Origin: Acinetobacter portensis
Lineage (GTDB): Bacteria; Pseudomonadota; Gammaproteobacteria; Pseudomonadales; Moraxellaceae
Direction: 5' to 3'
Assembly: GCF_023158935.1 (NCBI RefSeq)
Contig: NZ_CP096120.1
Span: forward strand, 930,001-994,000
DNA: 64,000 nucleotides
The position numbers and the translations under genes are program-made. The notes below the pieces were generated by a model. That model made no database searches. It had not been told where the DNA came from and saw only the letters and a program-made list of their open reading frames with translations. Below, in pieces: positions 1 to 8,244 of the stretch (position 1 is the stretch's first letter; every line of letters starts with the position of its first letter).

Positions 1-1
1 C

Positions 2-1132
2 CCTGGCACAACAGCAACCATGATTGATGGTGCATTCTTCCAAGAAGAAGTTGAAGAACGCAAAATTATGGCTGTTCCAATGTTATTCCAAAATGGTGAG
101 CACATTGGTCAAGGTCGTATGACTTTGGAAGAAATCATCGCAAAACTTGATACAAACTCTGCTGCAAAAGATGCCGAGAAGTTAAATGCTAAAGAAGCAT
201 TTGATGTATTGGTGATTGGTGGTGGTCCTGCAGGTAATACATCTGCTATCTATGCAGCACGTAAAGGGATTAAAACAGGTATCGTAGCTGAACGCATGGG
301 CGGTCAGGTCATGGATACCATGGATATTGAAAACTTTACTTCTATCCAAAAAACACAAGGTCCTAAGTTTGCTGCTGAAATGGAAGCACATGTACGTGAG
401 TACGGTGTAGACATTATGAATTTGCAACGTGTATCTGACATTAAAGGTGCAGATGCAACAGCAAATGGGCTTGTTGAAGTGACTTTAGAAAATGGTGCAA
501 AACTAGAATCTAAAACTGTCATTCTTTCAACAGGTGCGCGCTGGAGAGAAATGAACGTTCCGGGTGAACAAGAATACCGTACACGTGGTGTTGCATACTG
601 CCCACACTGTGATGGCCCATTGTTTAAAGGCAAGCGTGTTGCAGTGATCGGTGGTGGTAACTCTGGTGTAGAAGCAGCAATTGACCTTGCAGGTATTGTT
701 GAGCATGTAACGCTTGTTGAGTTTGATACAAAACTTCGTGCTGACCAAGTACTTCAAGACAAATTGAACAGCTTGCCAAACACAACTGTTATTAAAAATG
801 CGTTATCTACAGAAGTGGTTGGTGATGGTTCACAAGTAACTGCGCTTAAATACAAAGACCGCGCAACCGATGTTGAACACACTGTCGAACTTGCAGGAAT
901 CTTTGTACAAATTGGTTTATTACCAAATACAGATTTCTTAAAAGCAACAGATGTTGAACTTTCAAACCGCGGTGAGATTGTAATTAATGACCGCAATGAA
1001 ACCAATGTAAAAGGTGTATTTGCAGCGGGTGACTGTACAACAGTTCCTTACAAGCAAATCATTATTGCGACAGGTGAAGGTGCTAAAGCTTCGCTATCTG
1101 CTTTTGATTATATTATTCGTAGTGGTAGTTAA
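2..1132 (+). CDS. ahpF: Alkyl hydroperoxide reductase subunit F, 5' end outside window
   Basis: This is the C-terminal part of AhpF, the FAD- and NADH-dependent disulfide reductase that recycles the peroxiredoxin AhpC. The reading frame is open to the left edge, so about 140-150 N-terminal residues of the roughly 520-residue protein lie outside the window. The visible part starts in the N-terminal thioredoxin-like domain. It continues with the FAD-binding motif GGGPAGN (near 215-235), the redox-active CPHC pair (599-610), the pyridine-nucleotide motif GGGNSG (near 650-668) and the terminal flavoprotein motif AAGDCT (near 1022). The ATG at 20 is internal, because family members are continuous across it. 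Two hairpins follow the gene. Identification is secure. Confidence 0.95.
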   Translation, partial: PGTTATMIDGAFFQEEVEERKIMAVPMLFQNGEHIGQGRMTLEEIIAKLDTNSAAKDAEKLNAKEAFDVLVIGGGPAGNTSAIYAARKGIKTGIVAERMGGQVMDTMDIENFTSIQKTQGPKFAAEMEAHVREYGVDIMNLQRVSDIKGADATANGLVEVTLENGAKLESKTVILSTGARWREMNVPGEQEYRTRGVAYCPHCDGPLFKGKRVAVIGGGNSGVEAAIDLAGIVEHVTLVEFDTKLRADQVLQDKLNSLPNTTVIKNALSTEVVGDGSQVTALKYKDRATDVEHTVELAGIFVQIGLLPNTDFLKATDVELSNRGEIVINDRNETNVKGVFAAGDCTTVPYKQIIIATGEGAKASLSAFDYIIRSGS

Positions 1133-1144
1133 GTTTAAATTGAA

Positions 1145-1178
1145 AGAGGTGAAAGCGTCCCCAAACACTTTCACCTCT
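1145..1178. repeat. 11-bp inverted repeat after ahpF
   Basis: AGAGGTGAAAG (1145-1155) pairs perfectly with CTTTCACCTCT (1168-1178) across a 12-nt loop containing GTCCCCAA. No T-run follows, so it is not a classic intrinsic terminator. The loop sequence recurs in the hairpin at 1258-1283. Confidence 0.6.
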
Positions 1179-1204
1179 AAACTGATACATATATTGTTCT
1201 TTTT

Positions 1205-1242
1205 GGGAACTTTGGATGCTAACACCAAAGTTCCCTTTTTTT
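1205..1242 (+). terminator. Rho-independent terminator of ahpF
   Basis: The 11-bp stem GGGAACTTTGG / CCAAAGTTCCC (1205-1215 and 1225-1235) is followed directly by seven T residues on the plus strand. Confidence 0.85.
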
Positions 1243-1257
1243 ATTTTAAGTTAAAAA

Positions 1258-1283
1258 TTCAAGGTGTCCCCAAGCACCTTGAA
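1258..1283 (-). terminator. Terminator of the trhP-fdx operon
   Basis: The 9-bp stem TTCAAGGTG / CACCTTGAA has the loop TCCCCAAG. Read on the minus strand it is followed by TTTTTAAC, so it can end minus-strand transcription from the ferredoxin gene. Confidence 0.6.
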
Positions 1284-1375
1284 TTTATCCCTTAATATCG
1301 TTTTATTATTTTTGTTTTTTTCTTTTCCCCCTGGTTATAATTTCTTAAATAGCAATATATGTGCCATTTCATCTT

Positions 1376-1633
1376 TTATTGTGTACTGAATAAATTCAGC
1401 GCTTTAAACTTTGTTTTTAGCTGTTCTTGAGTTTCTATATGTTCAGGATGCGGAATAATGCATTCGATAGGGCATACAGAAACACAAGTTTGATGATCAT
1501 AAAAACCAACACATTCAGTGCAACGATCTACATCAATTTCATAGACCTTTGAACCTTCATAAATTGCATCATTTGGACATTCGGGTAAGCACATGTCGCA
1601 GTTAATGCATTTGTCAGTAATGAGCAATGCCAT
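1376..1633 (-). CDS. YfhL-family 2[4Fe-4S] ferredoxin
   Basis: This is an 85-residue ferredoxin. Two cysteine clusters are visible: CINCDMCLPECP near the N-terminus, and CTECVGFYDHQTCVSVCP, whose insertion between the second and third cysteines is typical of Allochromatium-type and YfhL-type ferredoxins. It probably carries electrons in the cytoplasm. It lies 9 nt downstream of the U32-family gene in the same orientation, so the two are probably cotranscribed. Inference from this context: it may donate electrons to the neighbouring tRNA-hydroxylation protein. The ATG at 1633 gives the usual length. Confidence 0.88.
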   Translation of the reverse strand: MALLITDKCINCDMCLPECPNDAIYEGSKVYEIDVDRCTECVGFYDHQTCVSVCPIECIIPHPEHIETQEQLKTKFKALNLFSTQ

Positions 1634-1642
1634 TTTAAAATC

Positions 1643-3052
1643 CTAAACCGCTTGATAAGCCAAAGACGACGCTGAAATATCAGCAGTAGAATTTGGTAAG
1701 TTGCGAATAAGTAAAGCAAAGTTCATATCTACATCAGCAGGAACAGGAATATCTACGATATGACCTGAACCTTTGGCATCTTCAATTGAATTACCTTTTT
1801 TATCTTTAATTTCTGTTAAAGTGAATGTGATATTTCCAGAAGTTGTCATAAGCTCTAATGAGTCACCCACAACAAAGCGATTTTTCACATCAATTTTAAT
1901 GTAGTCACCGTTACGTTCTAAAACTTCACCACAGAAAATTTGATGATCGAAAACTGAAGAACCTGTTTCATAGTTTTGATATTCACTATGTACATGACGA
2001 CGTAAGAAACCTTCGGTATAGCCACGGTTTGCTAAGCCTTCAAGTTGTGTCATTAACGCAGGGTCAAACTCTTTGCCTTGTAGGGCATCATCAATTGCTT
2101 TGCGATAAATTTGTGCAGTACGTGCACAGTAGAAGTACGATTTAGTACGACCTTCAATTTTTAATGAGTGAATGCCCATTTTTGTTAAACGGTCTACATG
2201 TTGTACTGCGCGTAAATCTTTTGAGTTCATGAAGTAAGTGCCGTGTTCATCTTCTTCTGCGGCAAACATATCTTCTTCATTGCGTTGTAAAAGCACAGGC
2301 TCATTAAATTGGTTTGGTTCAAGCATATGTTGTTCGTCAGCATCTACTTGTAAACCTGAACAACCACAACCAGAGTTTTCATCTAATTGTTTTACAGGAA
2401 TCACATCGCCTGTTTCATCCTCGACAGCATCGTGAATTTTGTATTCCCAACGACATGCATTGGTACATGCACCTTGGTTGGCATCACGTTTATTCATGTA
2501 GCCTGAAAGTAGGCAACGACCTGAATATGCCATACATAACGCACCATGTACGAAAACTTCAATTTCCATATCTGGTACATTATTTTTAATTTCTTCAATT
2601 TCATCTATAGATAATTCACGTGACAAAATTACACGTGTTAAACCCATATTTTTCCAAAACTTAACTGTTGCCCAGTTTACAGCATTGGCTTGAACAGAAA
2701 GGTGGATATCAATATTTGGGAAGTTTTCACGCACCATCATAATCAGACCAGGGTCAGACATAATGAGCGCATCTGGGTTCATTGCAATAACAGGTTCTAA
2801 GTCACGAATGAAGTTTTTTAGTTTTGAGTTATGCGGTTGAATGTTTACAACAACATAGAATTTTTTGCCCAGTTCATGCGCTTCTTTAATACCAATTGCT
2901 AAATTGTCATGATCAAAAGCATTATTTCGAACACGTAAACTGTATCGAGGTTGTCCTGCATAAACCGCATCTGCACCATATGCAAAAGCGTAACGCATAT
3001 TTTTAAGTGAACCAGCAGGAGAAAGTAATTCAGTAACGTGGGAAATAGTCAT
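1643..3052 (-). CDS. trhP: U32-family protein, probable tRNA 5-hydroxyuridine synthesis protein TrhP (YegQ)
   Basis: This 469-residue protein belongs to the peptidase U32 family. Its length fits TrhP/YegQ (about 450 residues) better than the longer rRNA-hydroxylating RlhA. TrhP is required for hydroxylation of wobble uridine (ho5U34) in tRNA. The N-terminus reads ELLSPAGSLKNMRYAFAYGADAVY, which is characteristic. The cysteine-rich region has HGALCMAYSGRCLLS followed by GACTNACRWEY, the conserved Cys residues thought to hold an Fe-S cluster. A further GCGC motif sits in an acidic segment in the middle. A ferredoxin gene follows 9 nt downstream. The ATG at 3052 starts directly at the conserved region. 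Confidence 0.85.
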   Translation of the reverse strand: MTISHVTELLSPAGSLKNMRYAFAYGADAVYAGQPRYSLRVRNNAFDHDNLAIGIKEAHELGKKFYVVVNIQPHNSKLKNFIRDLEPVIAMNPDALIMSDPGLIMMVRENFPNIDIHLSVQANAVNWATVKFWKNMGLTRVILSRELSIDEIEEIKNNVPDMEIEVFVHGALCMAYSGRCLLSGYMNKRDANQGACTNACRWEYKIHDAVEDETGDVIPVKQLDENSGCGCSGLQVDADEQHMLEPNQFNEPVLLQRNEEDMFAAEEDEHGTYFMNSKDLRAVQHVDRLTKMGIHSLKIEGRTKSYFYCARTAQIYRKAIDDALQGKEFDPALMTQLEGLANRGYTEGFLRRHVHSEYQNYETGSSVFDHQIFCGEVLERNGDYIKIDVKNRFVVGDSLELMTTSGNITFTLTEIKDKKGNSIEDAKGSGHIVDIPVPADVDMNFALLIRNLPNSTADISASSLAYQAV

Positions 3053-3132
3053 GTCTAAATAGGCATAAAAAATATATGGCTTAATTGTAAGAACTAAAAA
3101 AAAAGATTCAACCTAGTAAATTGGTCAACTTT

Positions 3133-3549
3133 TTAAGAAGATTTAGCCTCAAGTTGCTTCAAAATTTGACAATCATCAATGCGAGAATCTGTATTGCAAG
3201 TAGAACGAAGCTCAACAAGTTGAGTTTGGAATTTTTTTAATTCATTAATTTTATCAGTTACTTGTTGGATATGGTCGTCAATAAGTTTATTCACAGCACT
3301 ACAACTTTGTGCAGGATTTTGCTCAAGTTCTAATAAGTATGTAATTTCATTTAATGAGATTTCTAGCGCACGGCAACGCTTAATAAATATTAATTTATTT
3401 AATGTTTTTTCATCGTAATAGCGATAGTTGTTTGAACCACGAAAAGTTGGCTGTAATAAATTCTTCTTTTCGTAAAAACGAATGGTGTCTGTGCTTAAAC
3501 CTGTTTTTAAAGATAAATCTTTAATGAGGTAATTTTTTTGTATTTTCAT
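3133..3549 (-). CDS. MerR-family metal-responsive regulator (CadR/PbrR-like)
   Basis: This MerR-type regulator has about 138 residues. The N-terminal winged helix reads IKDLSLKTGLSTDTIRFYEKKNLL, followed by the NYRYYD wing, a long dimerisation helix and a C-terminal C-X8-C pair (CNTDSRIDDC). Together with an earlier Cys, this pair resembles the metal-binding cysteines of CadR and PbrR. I chose the ATG at 3549, which has AAGG 8 nt upstream; an ATG 39 nt further out would add a tail that runs across the operator. It is divergent from a CDF-type exporter and probably controls it in response to a divalent metal. Which metal cannot be read from the sequence. Confidence 0.85.
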   Translation of the reverse strand: MKIQKNYLIKDLSLKTGLSTDTIRFYEKKNLLQPTFRGSNNYRYYDEKTLNKLIFIKRCRALEISLNEITYLLELEQNPAQSCSAVNKLIDDHIQQVTDKINELKKFQTQLVELRSTCNTDSRIDDCQILKQLEAKSS

Positions 3550-3551
3550 GC

Positions 3552-3582
3552 TTGACCTTGGAGTTACTCCATAGTTTTCAAT
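3552..3582 (+). promoter_or_regulatory. MerR-type operator-promoter for the CDF gene
   Basis: A -35 box TTGACC (3552-3557) and a candidate -10 TTCAAT (3577-3582) are separated by 19 bp. The overlong spacer contains the perfect dyad TGGAGT-T-ACTCCA (3559-3571). This is the architecture of MerR-activated metal promoters, pointing at the exporter gene at 3627. Confidence 0.75.
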
Positions 3583-3626
3583 AAGCATAATATAAATTGA
3601 ATGATAAGTTCATAGAGGTTATGTAA

Positions 3627-4262
3627 ATGGCATGTTCTTGTAGTAGTGTACCTGAACCCCAAAAGCCAAATAGCAAATTTCGTACAGCTTTATGGATTGC
3701 TTTAATTATTAATGCTGCGATGTTTATTGTTGAATTGATTGGTGGTGCTTATGCACATTCATCTTCACTTTGGGCAGATTCATTAGACTTCTTTGGTGAT
3801 GCTGTTAATTATGGTGTTTCGCTTGCGGTATTAAGTGCAAGTTTATATTGGCGCGCAACAGTAGCTTTAGCAAAAGGTATTGTAATGGCAACCTTTGGCT
3901 TTGTTGTAATTGGCAAAGTTATTTATGCCTATGTGCAGGGAATTCCACCTGAAGCAATTACCATGGGTGCAATTGGTATTCTTGCCTTAATTGCCAATGT
4001 CATTTCAGCAGCAGTTCTATATGCGTTTAGAGATGGCGATTCGAATATGCAATCGGTTTGGTTGTGTAGTCGTAACGATGCAATTGGTAATGTTGCGGTA
4101 ATTTTGGCGGCTGTTGGTGTGTTTGGTACAGGAAGTATGTTACCAGATTTAATTGTGGCAATGATTATGGCTGGACTTGGTTTAGTTGCAGGTTATCAAG
4201 TGATTCAACGTGCTCGATTAGAACGTCAGCAAAATAAAATTGTAGATGTTTGTTCAAATTGA
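3627..4262 (+). CDS. Small cation-diffusion-facilitator-like metal transporter
   Basis: This 211-residue inner-membrane protein has about six hydrophobic segments and resembles the CDF/CzcD transmembrane domain. Candidate metal-site residues lie in WADSLDFFGD (second helix) and SRNDAIGN (fifth helix). The N-terminus is Cys-rich (MACSCSS) and the C-terminus ends VDVCSN. Family members usually have about 300 residues with a cytoplasmic metallochaperone-like C-terminal domain, which is absent here. The ATG follows AGAGG. Regulation is probably by the divergent MerR protein through the operator at 3552-3582. Efflux of a divalent cation is inferred from family and context. Confidence 0.8.
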   Translation: MACSCSSVPEPQKPNSKFRTALWIALIINAAMFIVELIGGAYAHSSSLWADSLDFFGDAVNYGVSLAVLSASLYWRATVALAKGIVMATFGFVVIGKVIYAYVQGIPPEAITMGAIGILALIANVISAAVLYAFRDGDSNMQSVWLCSRNDAIGNVAVILAAVGVFGTGSMLPDLIVAMIMAGLGLVAGYQVIQRARLERQQNKIVDVCSN

Positions 4263-4278
4263 AAATGATTCAAAATAA

Positions 4279-4306
4279 AAAACCGAGCTAAGATGCTCGG
4301 TTTTTT
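4279..4306. terminator. Bidirectional terminator between convergent genes
   Basis: The 10-bp stem AAAACCGAGC / GCTCGGTTTT (4279-4288 and 4295-4304) has a 6-nt loop and T-runs on both strands. It lies between the convergent CDF and DUF2071 genes. Confidence 0.85.
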
Positions 4307-4308
4307 AA

Positions 4309-5094
4309 TTATAAAACGGTAGGTGGAAGATAAATCGTAAATTCATTTATAGGTTCAATTAATACGCTATAAGGTTTAAGTTGATCTTCAAAACTGACCA
4401 ATCCCATACGTTCCAATAATTCAAATTTTGCATGCACAAGTTTCGCAGGTTTAGGCTTTAAACGATCATGCCAAACTCTATAAGTGCCTAACTTTCCATC
4501 TAAGCGATAGTAAAAACCAGCAAGAGGATGAGTTAAAAAAACTTGATAAGTTTCTTGATTGGGAAAGCCTTCAAATTGCCATGAATCTGTTTCTGATTGT
4601 TCTAAGTGAACTTCAGATGCAGCCCAATCGCTTAAAGTTTTCATTTTATATTGTGAGTAAAAGCCTTCTTTATTTTGAATGCAATCGAAGTTAATAGATG
4701 CTTTGTGCCAAGGTAATTGCCATATATGACGTGGGACAGCAACTGTCCATGAATCTAACGTTGTACCAAGAAACCAAACACAACGCTCTTGAGTTGTTTG
4801 ATCTATCACATAAACACGATAGTTGGTTTGCCCCATAGTAAAATTTGGAAAAGGATAAACTGCCGAAGTAAAGTCTATATCTATAAACGGTACAACAGAC
4901 ATGAGTGCACAAGTTTTACCTTGATATTCAATCGTATCTAATTTAAAGCGTTTAGGAATAATATTTTCAAAACGAATAGGGTCAATTGCATAGGTAATTA
5001 AAGCAAAATGTTGAAGGCTACATTTCACATCTATGCCTTTAGGTTTTGGACGTGGGTGTAAATAATGCTCAAAACTAAGATTTGGAAATGTCAT
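4309..5094 (-). CDS. DUF2071 (YqjF-like) protein
   Basis: This 261-residue soluble protein matches the DUF2071/YqjF type, which has an acetoacetate-decarboxylase-like fold. Visible features are the conserved YQGKTCALMSVVPF segment, the NYRVYV strand and the WFLGTTLDSW region. The biochemical function of the family is not established. It stands alone between two bidirectional terminators. No signal peptide or membrane segment is visible. The ATG at 5094 gives full family length. Confidence 0.7.
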   Translation of the reverse strand: MTFPNLSFEHYLHPRPKPKGIDVKCSLQHFALITYAIDPIRFENIIPKRFKLDTIEYQGKTCALMSVVPFIDIDFTSAVYPFPNFTMGQTNYRVYVIDQTTQERCVWFLGTTLDSWTVAVPRHIWQLPWHKASINFDCIQNKEGFYSQYKMKTLSDWAASEVHLEQSETDSWQFEGFPNQETYQVFLTHPLAGFYYRLDGKLGTYRVWHDRLKPKPAKLVHAKFELLERMGLVSFEDQLKPYSVLIEPINEFTIYLPPTVL

Positions 5095-5160
5095 AAAGTT
5101 TTATATTCGTTCTATTTGTGCATTTTCTATTCTATGTAAAAACAGAAATATCGTCCAATA

Positions 5161-5188
5161 AAAAACCGAAGCTTAAGCTTCGGTTTTT
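5161..5188. terminator. Perfect 28-bp palindromic terminator
   Basis: AAAAACCGAAGCTT is followed immediately by its exact reverse complement. As RNA it forms a GC-containing hairpin with a U-run. It serves fpr on the minus strand and separates it from the DUF2071 gene. Confidence 0.85.
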
Positions 5189-5203
5189 AGATTCTAAAGA
5201 ATC

Positions 5204-5983
5204 TTATTTTTCAACGAATGCACGTTCAATTACGTAATCGCCTAAAACACCCATTTTCGGTGATTCCTTAAGACCATGTTGGTCAAGAAGTGCAGCAACA
5301 TCGTCAAGGAATGCAGGGCTACCACAAAGCATTGCACGGTCAGTTTCAGGGTTGAAACGTGGTAAACCAATTTTCTCGAACAAGTCACCAGTTTCAATAG
5401 CTGTAGTTACACGGCCTTGAGTGTGGAAATCTTCACGAGTAACAGTTGGGTAGTACACTAATTTTTCTTTAGCGCCTAACTCACCAAAAAATTCATGGTT
5501 TGGAATTTCGTTTTCAATTAAGTCTTGGTAAGCTAATTCTGAAACATAACGAGTACCATGAACAACGATAATTTTTTCAAAACGTTCGTAAGTTTCAGGG
5601 TCGCGAATTGTAGAAAGGAACGGTGCAAGACCAGTACCCGAAGAAAGAAGGTACAAGTTTTTACCAGGGTTTAAGTCATCTAGAACTAAAGTACCTGTAG
5701 GTTTTTTAGAAACTAAGATTTCATCGCCCACTTTAACTTTTTGTAAAATAGAAGTTAAAGGACCATCTGGCACTTTAATAGAGAAGAATTCTAGTTCTTC
5801 TTCATAGTTGGCACTAGCAATAGAATAAGCACGCATTAAAGGCTTGCCATTTACTTCAAGACCAATCATGACAAATTGTCCGTTTTTAAAACGTAGCGCG
5901 ACATCACGAGTCGTTTTAAAAGAGAATAAAGTGTCATTCCAGTGGTGGACGTGAGTAATCTTTTCGACGTTGAAAGCAGCCAT
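5204..5983 (-). CDS. fpr: Ferredoxin--NADP reductase
   Basis: This 259-residue two-domain bacterial FNR passes electrons between NADPH and ferredoxin or flavodoxin through FAD. The FAD motif RAYSIAS, the NADP motif SSGTGLAPF and CGSPAFLDD are present, and the C-terminus ends VIERAFVEK, like the Azotobacter and Pseudomonas type enzymes. I chose the ATG at 5983 (MAAFNVEKI); a TTG four codons upstream is less likely. It is divergent from trmO, with an imperfect 24-bp palindrome between them that may be an operator. In related bacteria fpr answers to oxidative stress; that is not shown directly here. Confidence 0.92.
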   Translation of the reverse strand: MAAFNVEKITHVHHWNDTLFSFKTTRDVALRFKNGQFVMIGLEVNGKPLMRAYSIASANYEEELEFFSIKVPDGPLTSILQKVKVGDEILVSKKPTGTLVLDDLNPGKNLYLLSSGTGLAPFLSTIRDPETYERFEKIIVVHGTRYVSELAYQDLIENEIPNHEFFGELGAKEKLVYYPTVTREDFHTQGRVTTAIETGDLFEKIGLPRFNPETDRAMLCGSPAFLDDVAALLDQHGLKESPKMGVLGDYVIERAFVEK

Positions 5984-6005
5984 TAAAGGTCTCAATAATT
6001 ATCAA

Positions 6006-6029
6006 ATTAGAACAGCTTGCTATTCTAAT
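6006..6029. promoter_or_regulatory. Candidate operator, imperfect 24-bp palindrome
   Basis: ATTAGAA (6006-6012) is mirrored by TTCTAAT (6023-6029). Of the 12 symmetric base pairs, 10 match. It sits 23 bp upstream of the fpr start and 58 bp upstream of trmO. The cognate regulator is unknown. Confidence 0.4.
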
Positions 6030-6087
6030 CTAAAATGATTCTCGATAAACTGAATATATTTAATTGAGCTTATCAGAAAAAGTGATT

Positions 6088-6795
6088 ATGACCGATCTTA
6101 AAATGCCAATTATTGGTTATATGAAGTCTCCCTACACAGAAAAATTTGGTATTCCACGTCAGCCAAACTTGGTAAAAATTGAATCTTATATAGAAATGAT
6201 TGCGCCTTATAATGATTTATTGGCATTTGAAGGTATAGAAGATTTTAGTCATCTTTGGCTGATTTGGCAGTTTCATGATAATAAAAATCAACAAGATAGC
6301 GATAAGTTTAGATCGCAGGTACGTCCACCACGTTTAGGTGGAAATAAAAAAATTGGCGTGTTCGCAACACGAAGTATGTATAGACCATCTCCAATGGGCT
6401 TATCTGTAGTAAAGCTAAATAAAGTTGAAAAAGTAGGGAAGTCTGTTCGTGTATATGTGACAGGAAGTGATTTATTAAATGAGACACCTATTTTAGATAT
6501 TAAGCCTTATATTCAATATTCAGATGCAGTTTTAGATGCAAAAAGTGGTTATGCGCAAGATGAACCTATTCGAAAGCAGGTTATTTGGAATGATGATGCT
6601 CAAATCCAACAACAAAATTTACTTAAGAAAAATAAAATTACATCGCAATTAATTGATGAATTAGAACAGGTTTTAAGTTTAGACCCAAGACCTGCTTATC
6701 AAGATGATGTAGAACGCATTTATAAAATGAAATTTGCAGAATTTGATGTGCAATTTAAGGTGATTGAAAACGCAATTTATATTTTAGAACTGTGA
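6088..6795 (+). CDS. trmO: tRNA (t6A37)-methyltransferase TrmO (YaeB family)
   Basis: This 235-residue protein of the TsaA/TrmO family methylates N6 of t6A at position 37 of tRNA-Thr using S-adenosylmethionine. The conserved core is visible: IGYMKSPYTEKFGIPRQ, FEGIEDFSHLWLIWQFH, VRPPRLGGNKKIGVFATRSMYRPSPMGLS and DIKPYIQYSD, plus the C-terminal DPRPAYQ. The ATG at 6088 was preferred to a TTG at 6064, which adds eight poorly conserved residues. It is divergent from fpr, with no obvious operon partner. Confidence 0.92.
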   Translation: MTDLKMPIIGYMKSPYTEKFGIPRQPNLVKIESYIEMIAPYNDLLAFEGIEDFSHLWLIWQFHDNKNQQDSDKFRSQVRPPRLGGNKKIGVFATRSMYRPSPMGLSVVKLNKVEKVGKSVRVYVTGSDLLNETPILDIKPYIQYSDAVLDAKSGYAQDEPIRKQVIWNDDAQIQQQNLLKKNKITSQLIDELEQVLSLDPRPAYQDDVERIYKMKFAEFDVQFKVIENAIYILEL

Positions 6796-6878
6796 ACTAA
6801 TATACATAAAAAGTCCGTGAATATTCTGTTTTTATTGTATTAATTGCTATTCTAAATAAAACAATCTAAATTTTATAC

Positions 6879-8152
6879 ATGACAATAATTAATAAAATTA
6901 CGGACTTACTCAGGTATAAAAAAATTATATTAAGTTTTACCTTAGGGGCGATATTTCCATATATCGCGCATGCAAATGTGAATAGTGAAAATATTATTGA
7001 AGTTGGTGAATCATGTGATACACAATCTATTGTAGATGCAATTCGTTGTGGTCAAGTCACAGGCAAATTTCATACCTTATATTATTCAACGCATAATGCT
7101 TATTTTGTGGAGGATTTGAATCAAGATACTGTGACAGCAGGAGGATATCTAAAATTTGAAACTGCGCCATTTTATGGACTCACTGCGGGAGTAAGTTATG
7201 CAGGTCAGCGCCGTTTGGACGATCGACATTCTGATAATGATGAAGTGACCGAGCTAAAAAATAATAAAGATGGTTTAGCTGAAGCGTATATAAATTGGAA
7301 TAAAGATGCTTGGAAAATAAAAGTTGGTCAGCAACATTTAGATGTACCATTTTTAGGGAATTATGACTGGCGTATTATGCCGCCACTATTTCGTGCCGTA
7401 GATATTCAATATGGTTCACAAAATGATTATGTACGATTTACGGGTGCAGATCATTTTAAAAGTTATGCGGATGATCAATTTACAAAAACTTCAAGATATT
7501 CAAATGTTGAAACAGATGGTGTGTGGTCTATTGGTATTGCCAAAATTACGATGATTATAATTACCTTACTTATTTTGAAAGTCATTTAAAATTAAATGAA
7601 CAGCGTTTTACTCCAAGTTTAGGCGTACAAATTATGTATGCTAAAGGTGATGGTCAAGCCCTAAAACAAGCATCAAATCTGGTAGAAAATCATAAGGTCG
7701 ATCATCAAGGAGTTGGTGCACTTCTTAGCTTAAATCCTAAAGAAAATATCACCGTCAAAGCGGGTTATAATTACATTAAAGAAAACAAAGATAGTTATAT
7801 GAATGGTGCATTATTTACGCCTTATATGATTTATACATCTTCGGGTCCATATTTTGCACAACCATTTTTTACAAGTACTCAAGACTTAGGTTCAGGGCAT
7901 GCGTATATGGTTTCTATTGAGGGTTCTTTAAATGAACAAACATATATTGGCGCAAATTATTCATTTATGGATTTAAAAGAATCATCAGATGTGAAGTCAT
8001 TGAATCAATCTGAATACGTGATTTATGGTTTTTATAATTTCAAAGGAGCAATGAAGGGGTGGAGTTTGGCTAATTTCTTTGGTGTTGTTACATCACCAAG
8101 AGAAGATAAGGTGTTTTTGCAAAACAGATTTGGAGTTAAGTATATTTTTTAA
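6879..8152 (+). pseudogene. Outer-membrane porin (OprD-like), frameshifted
   Basis: Two overlapping frames together encode one protein of about 424 residues. The first (6879-7589) has a signal peptide ending FPYIAHA and amphipathic beta-strand segments such as GQQHLDVPFLGNYDWR. The second frame carries on with NYDDYNYLTYFESHLK and ends in a typical outer-membrane terminal strand (QNRFGVKYIF). Continuity is restored if the A4 run at 7542-7545 (GCC AAAA TT) had one more A, so a single-base deletion explains the break. The family resembles OprD-type specific porins; the substrate is unknown. It could be a true pseudogene, a phase-off allele, or an assembly error. Confidence 0.75.
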
Positions 8153-8244
8153 CAAAATAAAAAGTTAAAAGAAAAATACCGTTAGAAGCTTATTAAACAC
8201 TTTTAATAATTTGTTATAGTGATATCAGTTTTGGGGAAAACGCT

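Noticed and set aside
1014..1295. A small plus-strand ORF after ahpF
   Set aside because: It overlaps the end of ahpF in another frame and runs through the terminator hairpins.
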